Below are positions 38,969 through 50,366 of a stretch of 64,000 bases of DNA, piece after piece. The first letter of the stretch is position 1, and the number at the start of each line of letters is the position of its first letter. Origin of the DNA: Mesorhabditis belari. Taxonomy: Eukaryota > Nematoda > Chromadorea > Rhabditida > Rhabditidae. A program made the translations under genes and the position numbers. The notes beneath the pieces were generated by a model that worked only from the letters and a program-made list of their open reading frames with translations, searched no databases and was not told the DNA's origin. Where the stretch lies: assembly GCA_958450365.1 (NCBI GenBank), contig CAUEEP010000939.1, forward strand, positions 1,736,001 through 1,800,000, written 5' to 3'.

Positions 38969-41900
38969 ATGTCCTCTGCACAATCGATTGCTCCAGCACA
39001 TGCAGGTGAGTTATGCATTATAGCTATTATTCACAAAGAAGCAAGAAGTCTATTATGTTCCTAGAAATGAGTGCTTGAAATGCTTGAAATGCTTGAAATT
39101 CATAGAGAATCGTGTACGAGTAAGTGTAGTGTTGAAAGAGAAAAGAGGAAAATTGAGTCGATGATTATAATTCGATGATTATTTGACTGATCATAATCCT
39201 TAATTGTTCGCTGTTCCTAAAAGCGTACTTGCTCTACTGCTTCCAGAGATTTATTCCAGAACTCTGGAATGAATCAAATGCTTCAAATGCAATAAGTCAA
39301 ATATCATTTCTTTCAAATAAATGCCGTTACCTCAAAGGCTATTTTTTGATCTGTCTTCGCACTTAGGTGTTCCTACAGATCACAATCTGCTTCCACATTT
39401 CTCTATCCCTTGCTATTGTCATCCAGTGTTTCCTATCTTGGTTGTTCCTGGTCCGAAGCCTTCGACTTGCTTGTGCTGGTGGTGGTTGAACTCTAGCCAT
39501 CCTTTCCCGTCGCTGCCACTCTTGTGCTCCACCTCGTTGCTGGTATTCCGATGGCCCCCTTCTGCTCTCGTGGTAGCCACTCTGTGATCCGTGTCGTCAA
39601 TCTGTCGTCTGTTCTTGTCGTCTGTCATTCCAGGGTTCTTCTTAAACCAATCCAGACTTTTCCGAGGCTATTCTTTCAGTGATTTTGAAAAAAAGTAATT
39701 GGGAGAAGGGCAGATCAAAAACTTGTGCGTCTCGAGGACTCGAACCAGCGACCTCTCGACTACCAGTCAACCGCGCTAACCACAGCACCACAAGGCAACT
39801 GATCTCCTCTGCTCCAGAGGGACTTAACTAAGTGAAGAAACAATTTTTGAGAAGAGATATTGAGTTAATAACTTTTATATAGGGATATTCAATTAACAAC
39901 CTCAATATCTTTCTTTTAATATCTTTTCGTGGCTTTTCATGACTTTTCATGGTTTTTCATGGCCCTGACTTAGCCTGGCTTGGCCTGGCTTGGCCTGGCT
40001 TGGCCTGGCTTGGCCTGGCTTGGCCTGGCTTAGCCTGGTTTGGCCTGGTTTGGCTTGGCTTGGCTTGGCTTGGCTTGGCTTGGCCTGGCTTGTGGCCTGG
40101 GTTGGCCTGGCTTGGCCTGGTTTTCGAAATTTCTCAGATCAGTCAAAGCCAGGCCTTTCCAGGCCTTTCCAAGCCATATCCATGGCTTATAGTCTGGTTT
40201 TTGCCTGGCTTGGCTAGCCATGGCTTCTAGCTTTTTAGAACACCGATAGCCTCATCTCTAGCCTCAAATACGTTCAAATACTTTAACTGAACACCAATTT
40301 TTTTCCATTAAAAGCACTGTCTACAAGTAGATAGCGATTTTCAACGATAACTGAATATAACTGAATATAACTGAGTACCATTTAAAGCCAATAATCTTAA
40401 TCCAAGTGTACTCGAGCTGCCCTGTGAACACAAAAGCTCTAGTGCACTGTTCTCAGTTCTCAAAGGAGCTATAAAGCTTTCAAGCTCGGAAAAATCGGCG
40501 ATCTCGATAAAATTTCACGAAAAAAGCAATTCTTTAGCGAAAAAATATCGATATCGATAAATATTTTAGCTAAAATTTTCAAATATTTACTTGTAAATCT
40601 TGATTTTTTCTTTTCTAGACAAAAAAATTGGGGTTTTCTTTTTCGTTTTCGTTTTCGTTTTCTTTTTTCTTTCTTTTGTTTGTTGTAAAGGCGATTGTTT
40701 GCATATCGTTACGCTCGTTGAGCCTCTTGAAAAAACGCTTTTTTTTGTTCTAAAAAGGCTTTTTGTTTTTATTCTAAAAAGGCATTTAAAGCTTTCGATA
40801 AACTACTAAACTCTAGATAAATCTAATTGTTATTTTCAATTCAAACCAATAATTCAAATACCAAAATTCATGTCACAAAGTGAGTTTGAAAGGTTGAAAT
40901 TCGTTTTAAAAGATTTTCAAGAGTGATTTTTCTCATTCCAACTTTTCAGAGCCCTTGAAAATCGCTGTCGTCAAGCCGGAAACGACCGCCGGAGATCAAC
41001 GGAGAACGAGGTTGGGTTAAAAGCATTAAAATACTTACAAATATAGTTAAAAGCATTAAAATACTTACAAATATAGTTAAATATATACCGTAAATACTGT
41101 AATAGTCCCCATTCCGATAATTACGGTGCGAAGTGTTGCGTCGTCTAGCTTTGAACGAGTTTTTCTCGACACTGGTTTATGCTACAAGGCGCGCTTTGAG
41201 ATCAAAAAATAGCTGAAATTCAGGGCTATTTTTTGATACCAAAGCGCTCATTGTAGCTTAAACTAGTGTCGAGAAAAACTCGTTCAAAGCTAGACGACGC
41301 AACAGTAGACGTAGTCTAGCTTTGAACGAGTTTTTCTCGACACTGGTTTATGCTACAAGGCGCGCTTTGAGATCAAAAAATAGCTGAAATTCAGGGCTAT
41401 TTTTTGATACTAAAGCCCGCATTGTAGCATAAACCAGTGTCGAGAAAAACTCGTTCAAAGCTAGACTACGCAACACTCCGCATCGTAATTATCGGGATGG
41501 GGACTATTACAGTATTTACGGTATAAATATATCTAAAAAACATTATCAGAAATGTTTTAGATAAAAGAAAATGTAGCTTTTCGAATAAAATGAAAGAAAT
41601 TTGAGCTTTCTCAACTTTTTTAGACTTATCTTGTTCACTTCTTTGCTCTCTTTTGTGTCCTTTGTGCTCACCAGTTAACGCACCTTTCCTAGCGCACTGA
41701 ATTCTTCATTTTCTTGTGATTATTGCTGCAAGAAAGTTGAAGAAAACAAGATGCCAGGGAAAGTGTGTTTACTAGCACAAAGTACACTCTGTACTGTGCT
41801 CCCTAGTAAACGCACCCTTCCTAGCTCACTGAAATCCTCTACGGAAACGATTTGATTTCATGAGAATTCAGTGTGCTAGAAAGGGTGTTTTTACAAGTGA

Positions 41901-44900
41901 GCACAAAGTTTGCCAAGCTGACAAAAGGAAAGGATATTCTTGGAGTTGAGAAATTTCCAAGTACTGGAGATTTTTAGCTTAGCTTTAAGCTTTAAGCTTT
42001 AAAATACAATAAACTATATTCTTAAACTATTTTTAGCTTTTAAATACAATAAAATAACTTCTTTACGTATTTTTACGTTTAAAAATACGATAAAATCATT
42101 TTCTTAAAGTATACTCATTCTTACAGAAACGGCAAATTCACATTGGCTCAACTGAGACAAACGGACGCTCTTGTCCCGCTCCAATCCGGCACAAATCAAT
42201 TCGATTCGCAAAAAGTTAGTGAAAAACCAAAAAAAGAATAGTTAGAAGCGTTCAATTAGATCATTAAAAATTAGATTATCAAAAATTAGATTTTAAAATG
42301 ATTTTATATTTTTGATCTAAAAGGTTCCAATACGGTTCCTATTTTGATCTGATACGGTTCCAGTACGGTTCCTATTTTGATCTGATACGGTTCCAGTACG
42401 GTTCCAGCACGGTTCCTATTTTGATCTGATACGGTTCCAGCACGGTTCCTATTTTGATCTGATACGGTTCCAGTACGGTTCCAGCACGGTTCCTATTTTG
42501 ATCTGATACGGTTCCAGTACGGTTCCTATTTTGATCTGATACGGTTCAGTACGGTTCCTATTTTGATCTGATACGGTTCCAGTACGGTTCCAGCACGGTT
42601 CCCTATTTTGATCTGATACGGTTCCAGCACGGTTCCTATTTTGATCTGATACGGTTCCAGTACGGTTCCTATTTTGATCTGATACGGTTCCAGTACGGTT
42701 CCTATTTTGATCTGATACGGTTCCAGTACGGTTCCTATTTTGATCTGATACGGTTCCAGTACGGTTCCTATTTTGATCTGATACGGTTCCAGTACGGTTC
42801 CAGCACGGTTCCTATTTTGATCTGATACGGTTCCAGTACGGTTCCTATTTTGATCTGATACGGTTCCAGTACGGTTCCTATTTTGATCTGATACGGTTCC
42901 AGTACGGTTCCTATTTTGATCTGATACGGTTCCAGTACGGTTCCTATTTTGATCTGATACGGTTCCAGTACGGTTCCAGCACGGTTCCTATTTTTGATCT
43001 GATACGGTTCCAGCACGGTTCCTATTTTGATCTGATACGGTTCCAGTACGGTTCCTATTTTGATCTGATACGGTTCCAATACGGTTCCTATTTTTGATCT
43101 GATACGGTTCCAGCACGGTTCCTATTTTGATCTGATACGGTTCCAATACGGTTCCAGCACGGTTCCTATTTTGATCTGATACGGTTCCAGTACGGTTCCA
43201 ATACGGTTCCAGTACGGTTCCTATTTTGATCTGATACGGTTCCAGTACGGTTCCTATTTTGATCTGATACGGTTCCAGTACGGTTCCTATTTTGATCTGA
43301 TACGGTTCCAGTACGGTTCCTATTTTGATCTGATACGGTTCCAGTACGGTTCCTATTTTGATCTGATACGGTTCCAGTACGGTTCCTATTTTGATCTGAT
43401 ACGGTTCCAATACGGTTCTTTTTTTGATCTAAAGGGTTCCAATACGGTTTTATTTTAATCGTAAAATTTTAATCGTAAATTTAATCGACTTTTTCGAAAT
43501 TTCGAAACTCGCAAAATTTCTCCTTTTTTGGTTTTCTCCGACTAACTCGCACGTTTCTAACAGTTTTTTTGGTTAATTGATTAGCTGAATTGTTAATTGA
43601 TTAGCTGAATAGCTTATTTGACTCCAGCACTTACCGTATTTGTTTCAGTAAATTTTTGAGTCAAATAATCGATAGGATAATCGATAGGAGCTTGCTGTAA
43701 ACAAGCACTTAAGTAAGGAAAAGTTATTCAGTTAAGGGTGGTATAAAAGGACGGGGTTACGGTAGTTTTAGACGGATTAGAAAACGGACTAGAAAACGGA
43801 TCAAAAAACGGATTAGTTAAGCGGAATTTCTAGTTATTGCTATTGATCTCTTATTCTCTTATAGTTTAGATCTCTTATAGTTTAGAAGCTTTCATCTAAT
43901 TTCTCCCTTTCACAGCTTTCCTTAGGGAAAAACGGGATTCGGCACTCCGCGGAACACAGCCACGAAAGTCGTCTGGACCGAGGAAAACAAGAAATGGGCG
44001 ATCGATGAGGCGAAAAATGACAACGTCGTTCGTCTCCAATCGGGCACCAATCAATTCGACTCACAAAAGGTTTCGCCACTCACGAGAATAAACAAACAAT
44101 TCATTGATCATTCACCATTTTAACTAGATTCATTCATTCTATGCAGAAGGTAGGCAGTCAAATTTGAAGGCCTAAGCCTAAGGCCCAATTTTACTCAAGA
44201 TGTTTGAAAGCTAGTTTGAAAGATTTTTGAAAGTCAGTCCACCCAAAGTACTTGACTAGATACCCGGATCTGGCTTTTAAGCTGAATCAATTTTGACCTA
44301 GCTTTGGCCTAGTCCTGGTCTAGCCTTGGTCCAGCGCTGGCCTAACCCTGGGTAGCCCTGGTCCAGCACTAGTCTAGCCTAGCCTTGGTCCAGCCCTGGT
44401 CTAGCCCTGGGTAACTCTGGTCCAGCACTAGCCTAGCCTAGCCCTGGGTAATCCTGGTCCAGCACTAGCCTAGCCTAGCCTAGCCAGCCCTGGTCTAGCC
44501 CTGGGTAGCCCTGGTCCAGCACTAGTCTAGCCCTAGCCTAGCCTAGCCTTGGTCGAGCACTAGCCTAGCCCTGATCTAGCCCTGGGTAGCCCTGGCCCAA
44601 CACTAGCCTAGCCTAGCTTTGGCCTAGTCCTGGCCTAGCTATGGATAGCCCTGGCCCAGCACTACCCTAGCCTAGCCTTAGCCCAGCACTAGTCTAGCCT
44701 AGCCTTGGTCCAGTCCTAACCTAGCCTTGGTCCAGCACTAGCCTGGCCTGGCCCTGGTCTACCAGTTTAGACCCTAGCTATTTTTTGGTCTAAATCAAGC
44801 ACTAAACCCTGGCTTTTACACTGATCCGATCCTATCCTAGTCTGGCTTGATTTAGCGTACTGATGACCTACCCTAGCCTACCAGAAGCCTGAACCTTGAC

Positions 44901-47900
44901 CTGCTTTCAACCGTAGTCCACTTTGTAGTCAATTTCCTATTCCTTTGTTTCCCGTCACGTCCACGTTAAGCTTGGAGTGCACGTCCACGTAGTCCACGTG
45001 CTTTGTGCTCGCTTTGTGCTCGTCTTTTAAACGCACTCTTTCTAGTGCACTCAATTCTCGGAAAGAAAGAAAAAAAGAAAGATTTCAGTGCGCCAGATTG
45101 GGTAGTTTTTAGCACAAAGTATATAATTGTCGATTTGTCGTGTCTAGGGAAAAACCGGTTTCGGAATGCCGCGAAACACGGCGACAAAAGTGGAATTCGG
45201 CGAGAACGAGAAGCAAAGATGGATGATCGATCCGCTGAGAAATGACCCGATTGTTCGGCTCCAATCCGGCACAAATCAATTCGATTCGCAAAAGGTTTGC
45301 GCTAAATGTTGATCGTTGTAATCTAAATGATCGCTAAATGTTGTAAGGTAAAACCCGGCTTCAATCCAGATTGCTAAACGAATTTTTTGCTTCAAACTAT
45401 GGAAAACCAGCAGCTCAAATCGGCCAGCAGTCCCATAGCTGAAAGCCATAGCTGAAAGCAGCTCAAAGCCATAGCTAAAAGCAGCTCAAAGCAGCTCAAA
45501 GCAGCTCAAAGCAGCCATAGCTAAAAGCAGCTCAAAGCAGCTCAAAGCCATAGCTCCCATTCACTCCCAACCCAGATTGGCTTCCAGCTATGTCCTGCTG
45601 GCCGATTTGAGCCAATGCATAGTCTAAATGAGTCAATTTTTACTATTAACTGTTACCAAATCTACTACAGTTCATTATTTTACCGAATTTGCATTTGAAA
45701 TAAGTAAACTGATTTTAAAAGACAAATTTCCCGGTTTATCGGAGATTCCTTTGATCTTTGCCGACAACCTTTTGCTCTTTACCGTTTGTCTTTGATCTTT
45801 TCCGCCGATCCTTTGATCTCGCCGACAAATTCAGTTTTTTCCACTTTACTCAAAAACGATTAAAGCTTTTTCAATTCTAATTTGACAGGCAAACTCACCG
45901 TAGTCGATTACATATTGTCCCAAAAAATCAGACCAAAATTTCCACTAGGAATCGAATGAACGGACAAACACACACGAGCTTTGCTGCTTATAAGAAAATT
46001 GCTTATAAGAAGAAGAAGAAGAAGAAGATTGCTTACAAGATTTCAAGCCAACGAGTGAAAGCCTCGTTTACTGATATAAAAATATTAGCAATCTGGATTG
46101 AGAGTGAATCGAAAGTGAAATTTCGTGTTATTGTCGAGTCATTTTATCGTGTGTCCAGGGAAAAACGGGTTTCGGCATGCCGCGGAACACGGCCACGAAA
46201 ATCGAGATGGCTGATGATGGAGTGATTCGTCAATGGTTTGTCGAACCCGAGAAAAACGATCCAATTATTCGACTACAATCGGGAAGCAATCAATTTGAGT
46301 CGCAAAAGGTTCAATAAAGCATGATAAAGGATTTGTTGCTAGTATTGCTAGTGCTGCTAGTGGTGCTAGTGTTGGTAGTGTTGCTAGCGTTGCTAGTGCT
46401 GCTAGTGTTGCTAGTGCTGCTAGTGTTGCTAATCTTGTTAATCTTGCTAAGCTTGCTGATCTTGCTGATCTTGCTAATCTTGCTATTGTTGTTTCCTCCT
46501 GTCTCTTGCATGCAAAACTCCAATAGAATTTCGTATTGTACAGTCTAGACTTTGTATTGTACAGTATTCTAATACTTACAGCAACCTTCAAGCACTTACA
46601 GTAGTTAAAAGATCCCGTAATTATTCTATCAACTGTACTCTCAACTACTGTAGCCTGCAGACTTGTAAAAGCTATCTCGTAGAATGATTACAGCACTTCT
46701 AGCCTGTATTCTGTATCATGATTGGATCGTTTTTCATGTATTACTTCGAAAGAAGCGTTGGTTTATTGTATCCAGGCTATGGATTTGGACTTGGAGATTG
46801 AGTGGGACGACTTGGCTTGGACTTGGCTTGGACTTGGCTTGGGCTTGGCTTGGACCTGGCATGGACTTGGCTTGGACTTGGGGAATTGTGGGTTCAAGAA
46901 GTTGTAGACGTTGTAGGCTCAAGTTCTAGAAGTGGTAGGCTCAAGTTGTAGAGGTTGTAGAGGTTGTAGAAGTTGTAGAAGTTGTAGAAATAGGCGTAGA
47001 CTTGGGTAATTGTGGGTCAAGAAGTTGTAGACGTTGTGGGCCCAACTTCTAGAAGTTGTAGGCTCAAGTTGTAGAAGTTGTAGAGGTTGTAGAAGTTGTG
47101 GAGGTTGTAGAGGTTGTAGAAGTTGTAGAAATAGGCGTAGACTTGGGTAATTGTGGGTCAAGAAGTTGTAGACGTTGTGGGCCCAAGTTTTAGAAGTTGT
47201 AGGCTCAAGTTGTAGAAGTTGTAGGCTCAAGCTCTAGTTAAGACCGAAGATCATTAGGTTTCCCCGATTGTACTTTCTGCTCTTTGCAAAAGCATACTTT
47301 CTGGCACAGCCGTTTCCCCATTTTTCAGGTGATAAGAAAAACGATTTCTTTTTCCATTAGCCTTTTTCCATCCATTCCTTTTCCATCCATCCAAACCATT
47401 TCTTTTATATCTATTCAGTTTGCCAGAAAGCTTGCGTTTACATCAAAGTACAAATTCAGCATTGTTAAACCAAAGAAAGCCTTGTTTCCAAAGCCTAAAC
47501 TTCATTTTTTGATCGATTACGTTAATTTCCTTGGTCGCATCTTTCCATCCATTTCCTCTAAACCTCTAATCGATCCCGCTTCTCAAGCGTTCACCCCCAT
47601 TTTCTCAATAGATCCATTTTAAACAACCCAACACCCCCATCCATCCTTTTTTTCTTTCACACACTTCAACCGATCACTAGGAAATGATCAATAGAGAAAA
47701 GGAGACTTTGGGGGGTATCCACGGATGAAGTGAAGATGAAGTGAAAGAGAAAAGAAATAAGAAATCCCCTTTTATTTACCCCTTTCGAAGCCGTCATCCA
47801 TTGCCCAGCTTCCCCCAAACCCCCGGGTAAACATCTCCTAGCTGCACATCCATTCACTGACTAAATCAATGTTTCGATTTGGTTTGGGGGAAGATTTAAA

Positions 47901-49738
47901 AGCTTATGCGTGGGTTGAAAAAGTCAATAGTTTAAAAACGTCAATGGCACTGAGGGGGTCGAACCCGGAGAATTTTGGTGTAACAAAAAAGTGCCTCCAA
48001 GCCCATAGTATCATCTGTAATAGTAGCGCACCCATAATGACCGTCGGAGCGTCGCGTAGTCTAGCTTTAACCGCATTTTTAAACAGCCCAACTATCTCGA
48101 TATCCTCATTTGCTCACTCCACACTTCCTAAGAATGGCGCGATTTCCCGTAAACGATCTTGGCCATTGAGCCAGGCAATTGAGCCAACCAGGCAATTGAG
48201 CCAACCAGGCAATTGAGCCAACCAGGCCATTGAGCCAACCAGGCCATTGAGTCAACCAGGTCATTGAGTCAACCAGGTCATTGAGTCAACCAGGTCATTG
48301 AGCCAACTAGCCAGCCAACCATTGAGCGACGGCTTCTTCCAAGAGTTTATTTGCAAATTCTCTGCCATTCTCTAAAATGCAAAAATGCAATCAACTTTCC
48401 CGACGCCAGGACCCGAACCCGCGACCTTTCGCTTACCGGTCAACTGTCCTAACCATTACACCACAAGGCACTTAGTCTTCCTTACTCCAGAGGGATTTAA
48501 ATTCCCTCCTCATTGGACGAAGATGGTTCCACACATCTCGATTTATAGATCTGCGCGACGCTCGGAACTAGGTAGACCTTAGCCAGCCAGGATTGCAGAG
48601 CCCATCTTTCAATGGTCGCCAGTTGGAACTAGGGCAGATCAAAAAGTCGCGCATCGCCGGGACTCGAACCCGAGACCAACTGGGCTTAACCATTGCACCA
48701 CAAGGCACTCGCTCTCCCTTGTCCCAAAGGGAGTTAACTATTGACGAGTAACATTCAAACAAGTTTCTTGTGCGGACAACTTTTCCCCAACTTTTATCCC
48801 CAATCGAAGTTTACTTGACTCAAAACTTCACGTCCTTTAATCTGATCTTAGTTGAGATCTGATCTCTGAGCCAAGTTCGCCAAGATCTGATCTGTGAGCC
48901 ACAATCTAATGGAAACCAATGAAAATCCGATTCATCCAAGCATCTAGCTATGTTTCTCTTTTCTTACCAAAAACTCAATGCTGGTAACTAAAAGAAAACA
49001 TTTCTCTAGACAAATAGAATTCAATCGTTACAACGTTTACCCAATGGATTACATTACTTAGACGATAAGCATTCTTTCTTTTCTTTTTTTCCATTTCCAA
49101 ATCGATCTCCGAGAATTTCTCTAAATAGATTCAAAGAGAGAAATCTCTTCAAACTTTCTTCTTCTTTCAAACTTTCTTTTTCTTCTTCTTTCTTCTTCTT
49201 TCAAACTTTCTTTTCTTCTTCTTTCTTCTTCTTTCTTCTTCTTTCTTCTTCTTTCTTCAGTCTTTTCTGTGTGTGTGCATGCCCTCTTCTCCTCGCAAGG
49301 AACGAGGCGATTAAAACAAAAAATGTCTCATTTATTTGCCTCAATCGAGGAGAAACTCAACTAAAAGGGATCGTTTAGAATTTTAGGCTTTGATTAGGGA
49401 TATTTTGATAAGAATATCATAGAAAAGACTAGAATTTCTTCTTTAAGTAATTCGTTTTCCAAAAACGTGGCTCACTTTCAAAAAAAAGAACTTTCTAAAC
49501 TTTCTAAACTTTCTAAACTGGCTAAAACTTTCTAAACTAATCACTTTCACTATCCAATTTTCTAAAGAAAAAAACTAGTAAATGCAAAAAAAAAAGCTCT
49601 CTATTTCAGGGAATGACTTGTTTCGGTGCGACTCGTGATGTCAAGGGGAAACATTTGAAACGAATCTGGGAACTTGAATTCCCCGAAGAGGCTTTACAAG
49701 AACAACCGATCAACGCTTCACACGGAAATGGACATTAA
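38969..49738 (+). CDS. Calponin-repeat (CLIK/UNC-87-type) protein
   Basis: Seven exons: 38969-39005, 40950-41010, 42127-42214, 43926-44069, 45148-45294, 46159-46308, 49610-49738; 756 nt, 251 residues. Calponin-like repeats bind and stabilise actin filaments. Four repeats are seen, each split by an intron at the same place, between a FDSQK-type end and GKTGFG-type start: PLQSGTNQFDSQK + GKTGFGTPRNTATK; RLQSGTNQFDSQK + GKTGFGMPRNTATK twice; RLQSGSNQFESQK + GMTCFGATRDVKGK. The N-terminus (MSSAQSIAPAHA, then TRNGKFTLAQLRQTD) has no calponin-homology domain, which places it with UNC-87/CLIK proteins rather than transgelin or calponin proper. Its C-terminus ends SHGNGH. It is shorter than UNC-87. 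A further upstream or alternative first exon cannot be excluded (ATG at 40871). Introns are 0.9-3.3 kb and filled with repeats. Confidence 0.88.
39721..39797 (-). repeat. tRNA-like element, GCCTTGTGGTG family
   Basis: Read on minus: TGCCTTGTGGTGCTGTGG, TTAGCGCGG (A box), an anticodon-like arm TTGACTGGTAGTCGA, then GGTTCGAGTCC (perfect B box), CACAAG and TTTTT. D stem (GTGC/GCGC) is good; T stem has two mismatches. CTTGTG near the 5' end pairs with CACAAG at the 3' end. Flanks are shared with the copies at 48399 and 48644, so it is a dispersed element and not a unique tRNA. Confidence 0.55.
39965..40125. repeat. 10-bp repeat CCTGGCTTGG
   Basis: About 16 copies of CCTGGCTTGG in intron 1 of the calponin gene. 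Open frames on both strands follow from the unit. Confidence 0.9.
41086..41523. repeat. Palindromic MITE, TACCGTAAATACTG family
   Basis: Complete copy, ends TACCGTAAATACTGTAATAG and inverse. Contains two TATCAAAAAATAGC-like hairpin cores separated by CTAGACGACGCAACAGTAGA, as in the 27721 copy. Intron 2 of the calponin gene. Confidence 0.9.
41657..41910. repeat. Two adjacent foldback repeats
   Basis: 41657-41785 and 41790-41910 are two head-to-tail GTACTTTGTGCT-family hairpins. Both show the arms CTTTGTGCTCACCAGTTAAC / GTTTACTAGCACAAAGTAC and CCTTCCTAGCTCACTGAA / TTCAGTGTGCTAGAAAGG. Intron 2 of the calponin gene. Confidence 0.85.
42325..43440. repeat. 1.1-kb minisatellite, TACGGTTCC units
   Basis: About 30 copies of a 33-34-bp unit made of GATCTGATACGGTTCCAGTA and CGGTTCCTATTTT, with some units carrying one or two extra 11-bp TACGGTTCCAG blocks. 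Largest array in the window; intron 3 of the calponin gene. Both minus frames (EPYQIKIGTV-like) are unit artefacts. Confidence 0.95.
44290..44765. repeat. Degenerate repeat, CCTAGCCTAGCCCTGGTC
   Basis: Irregular array of CCTAGCC, CTGGTCCAGCACTAG and CCCTGGGTAG blocks in intron 4 of the calponin gene, older-looking than the neighbouring arrays. Confidence 0.85.
45000..45122. repeat. Foldback repeat, GTACTTTGTGCT family
   Basis: GCTTTGTGCTCGTCTTTTAA ... TTTAGCACAAAGTATA, with the inner pair CTAGTGCACTCAA / TTTCAGTGCGCCAG. Ends 25 bp before exon 5 of the calponin gene. Confidence 0.75.
45425..45560. repeat. 10-bp repeat AAAGCAGCTC
   Basis: Copies of AAAGCAGCTC alternating with AAAGCCATAGCT in intron 5. 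From 45561 to 46158 the only visible repeat is (AAG)n at 46005-46030. Confidence 0.8.
46330..46495. repeat. 9-bp repeat GTGTTGCTA
   Basis: Array of TTGCTAGTG / CTGCTAGTG, becoming ATCTTGCTA at the right end. Directly after exon 6 of the calponin gene. Confidence 0.85.
46805..47228. repeat. Arrays CTTGGACTTGG and AGTTGTAGA
   Basis: A short array of TTGGCTTGGAC (46805-46880) is followed by AGAAGTTGTAGAGGTTGT units. A roughly 150-bp block containing GGCGTAGACTTGGGTAATTG and GTGGGTCAAGAAGTTGTAG is itself duplicated (46985-47060 and 47130-47200). Intron 6 of the calponin gene. Confidence 0.85.
48008..48080. repeat. Relic of the TACCGTAAATACTG MITE
   Basis: CTGTAATAGTAGCGCACCCA, then ATAATGACCGTCGGAGCGT and TAGTCTAGCTTTAACCGCAT match the left part of the MITE with many changes. 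The rest is missing. Confidence 0.55.
48158..48310. repeat. 17-bp minisatellite CCAGGCAATTGAGCCAA
   Basis: About nine copies of CCAGGCAATTGAGCCAA drifting to CCAGGTCATTGAGTCAA. Intron 6 of the calponin gene. Confidence 0.9.
48399..48470 (-). repeat. tRNA-like element, GCCTTGTGGTG family
   Basis: Read on minus: TGCCTTGTGGTGTAATGG, TTAGGACAG, then GCGGGTTCGGGTCCTGGC (B box). Pairing in the T and acceptor stems is imperfect. Upstream flank (CCCTCTGGAGTAAGGAAG on minus) is related to those of the other two copies. Confidence 0.5.
48644..48707 (-). repeat. tRNA-like element, deleted anticodon arm
   Basis: Read on minus: TGCCTTGTGGTGCAATGG, TTAAGCCCAG (A box), then CGGGTTCGAGTCCCGG, a perfect T arm and B box. 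The anticodon region is only about 12 nt, too short for a tRNA. 3' side reads GACTTTTTGATCTGCCCT, matching the 39721 copy (TTTTTGATCTGCCCT). Confidence 0.6.
49165..49260. repeat. Polypyrimidine (CTTCTT)n tract
   Basis: TTCTTCTTTCTTCTTTC repeats interrupted by AAACTTTC, about 350 bp before the last exon of the calponin gene. Confidence 0.85.
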
Positions 49739-50366
49739 GATGATCATTTGAGATAAATTAGTGAATCCCTGCCATAACTCATAAGCATTTTATGTGGGCA
49801 CTCTGGCTGAATATCTTGCACTTTTTGTAAAACTTCAGAAAAGTTTAGAGCCAGATTTCCCCATCAATCCACTCCGCCGTTCACTTTTTTTTGGGTTTTT
49901 AAAAGCAGTAGCCAATCTCTAAATCCGTCGAGATCTTTTTTTTGTTTGTATAGAGCGTTCTCACGCATCTTTTCCCCTCTATCTCTCCGTTATCATTTAA
50001 AACAAAAACAATACTTTGAAATTTCCATCTTATCGATTATTGTCCTCTTCTCAAAAAGTCAACTAGTCAACTGTCAACCAAATTCTTTCAGCTCTAGTCT
50101 TAACAAATTTCCACCATTTAAGATCCAAAAATGTGCTGCACAACCGATACGTGTAATAAATGGATTCTTTAGAAATAAACCAATTTTTTATTTTAGAAAT
50201 CATAAAGCCTAATAGACAGCAATACTCACGAAAGCATCATAAGCGAACCGTGATAAGAGATCAAAAGTGCAAATGTATCGCAACAAAAACAAAGTCACCC
50301 GTCAGTTACGGCAATGTAGAAGCAAATTATAGAAGCAAAATAGAATATGCAAGGTAGTTCACAGAT
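49739..50366. other. Convergent 3' region, calponin gene and aph-2
   Basis: Space between two convergent stop codons (49738 plus, 50367 minus). It contains AATAAA at 50155-50160 on plus, a possible poly(A) signal for the calponin gene. Nothing else is visible. Confidence 0.5.

Noticed and set aside
39721..39797. Functional tRNA-Thr (GGT loop)
   Set aside because: T-stem mismatches and shared flanks with other copies argue for a dispersed tRNA-like element.
42768..43410. Open frames with EPYQIKIGTV repeats
   Set aside because: Product of the TACGGTTCC minisatellite in a calponin-gene intron; no splice signals or family match.
49946..50357. Plus-strand open frames after the calponin stop
   Set aside because: No splice signals or protein-like composition; lies in the convergent 3' region and partly mirrors aph-2.
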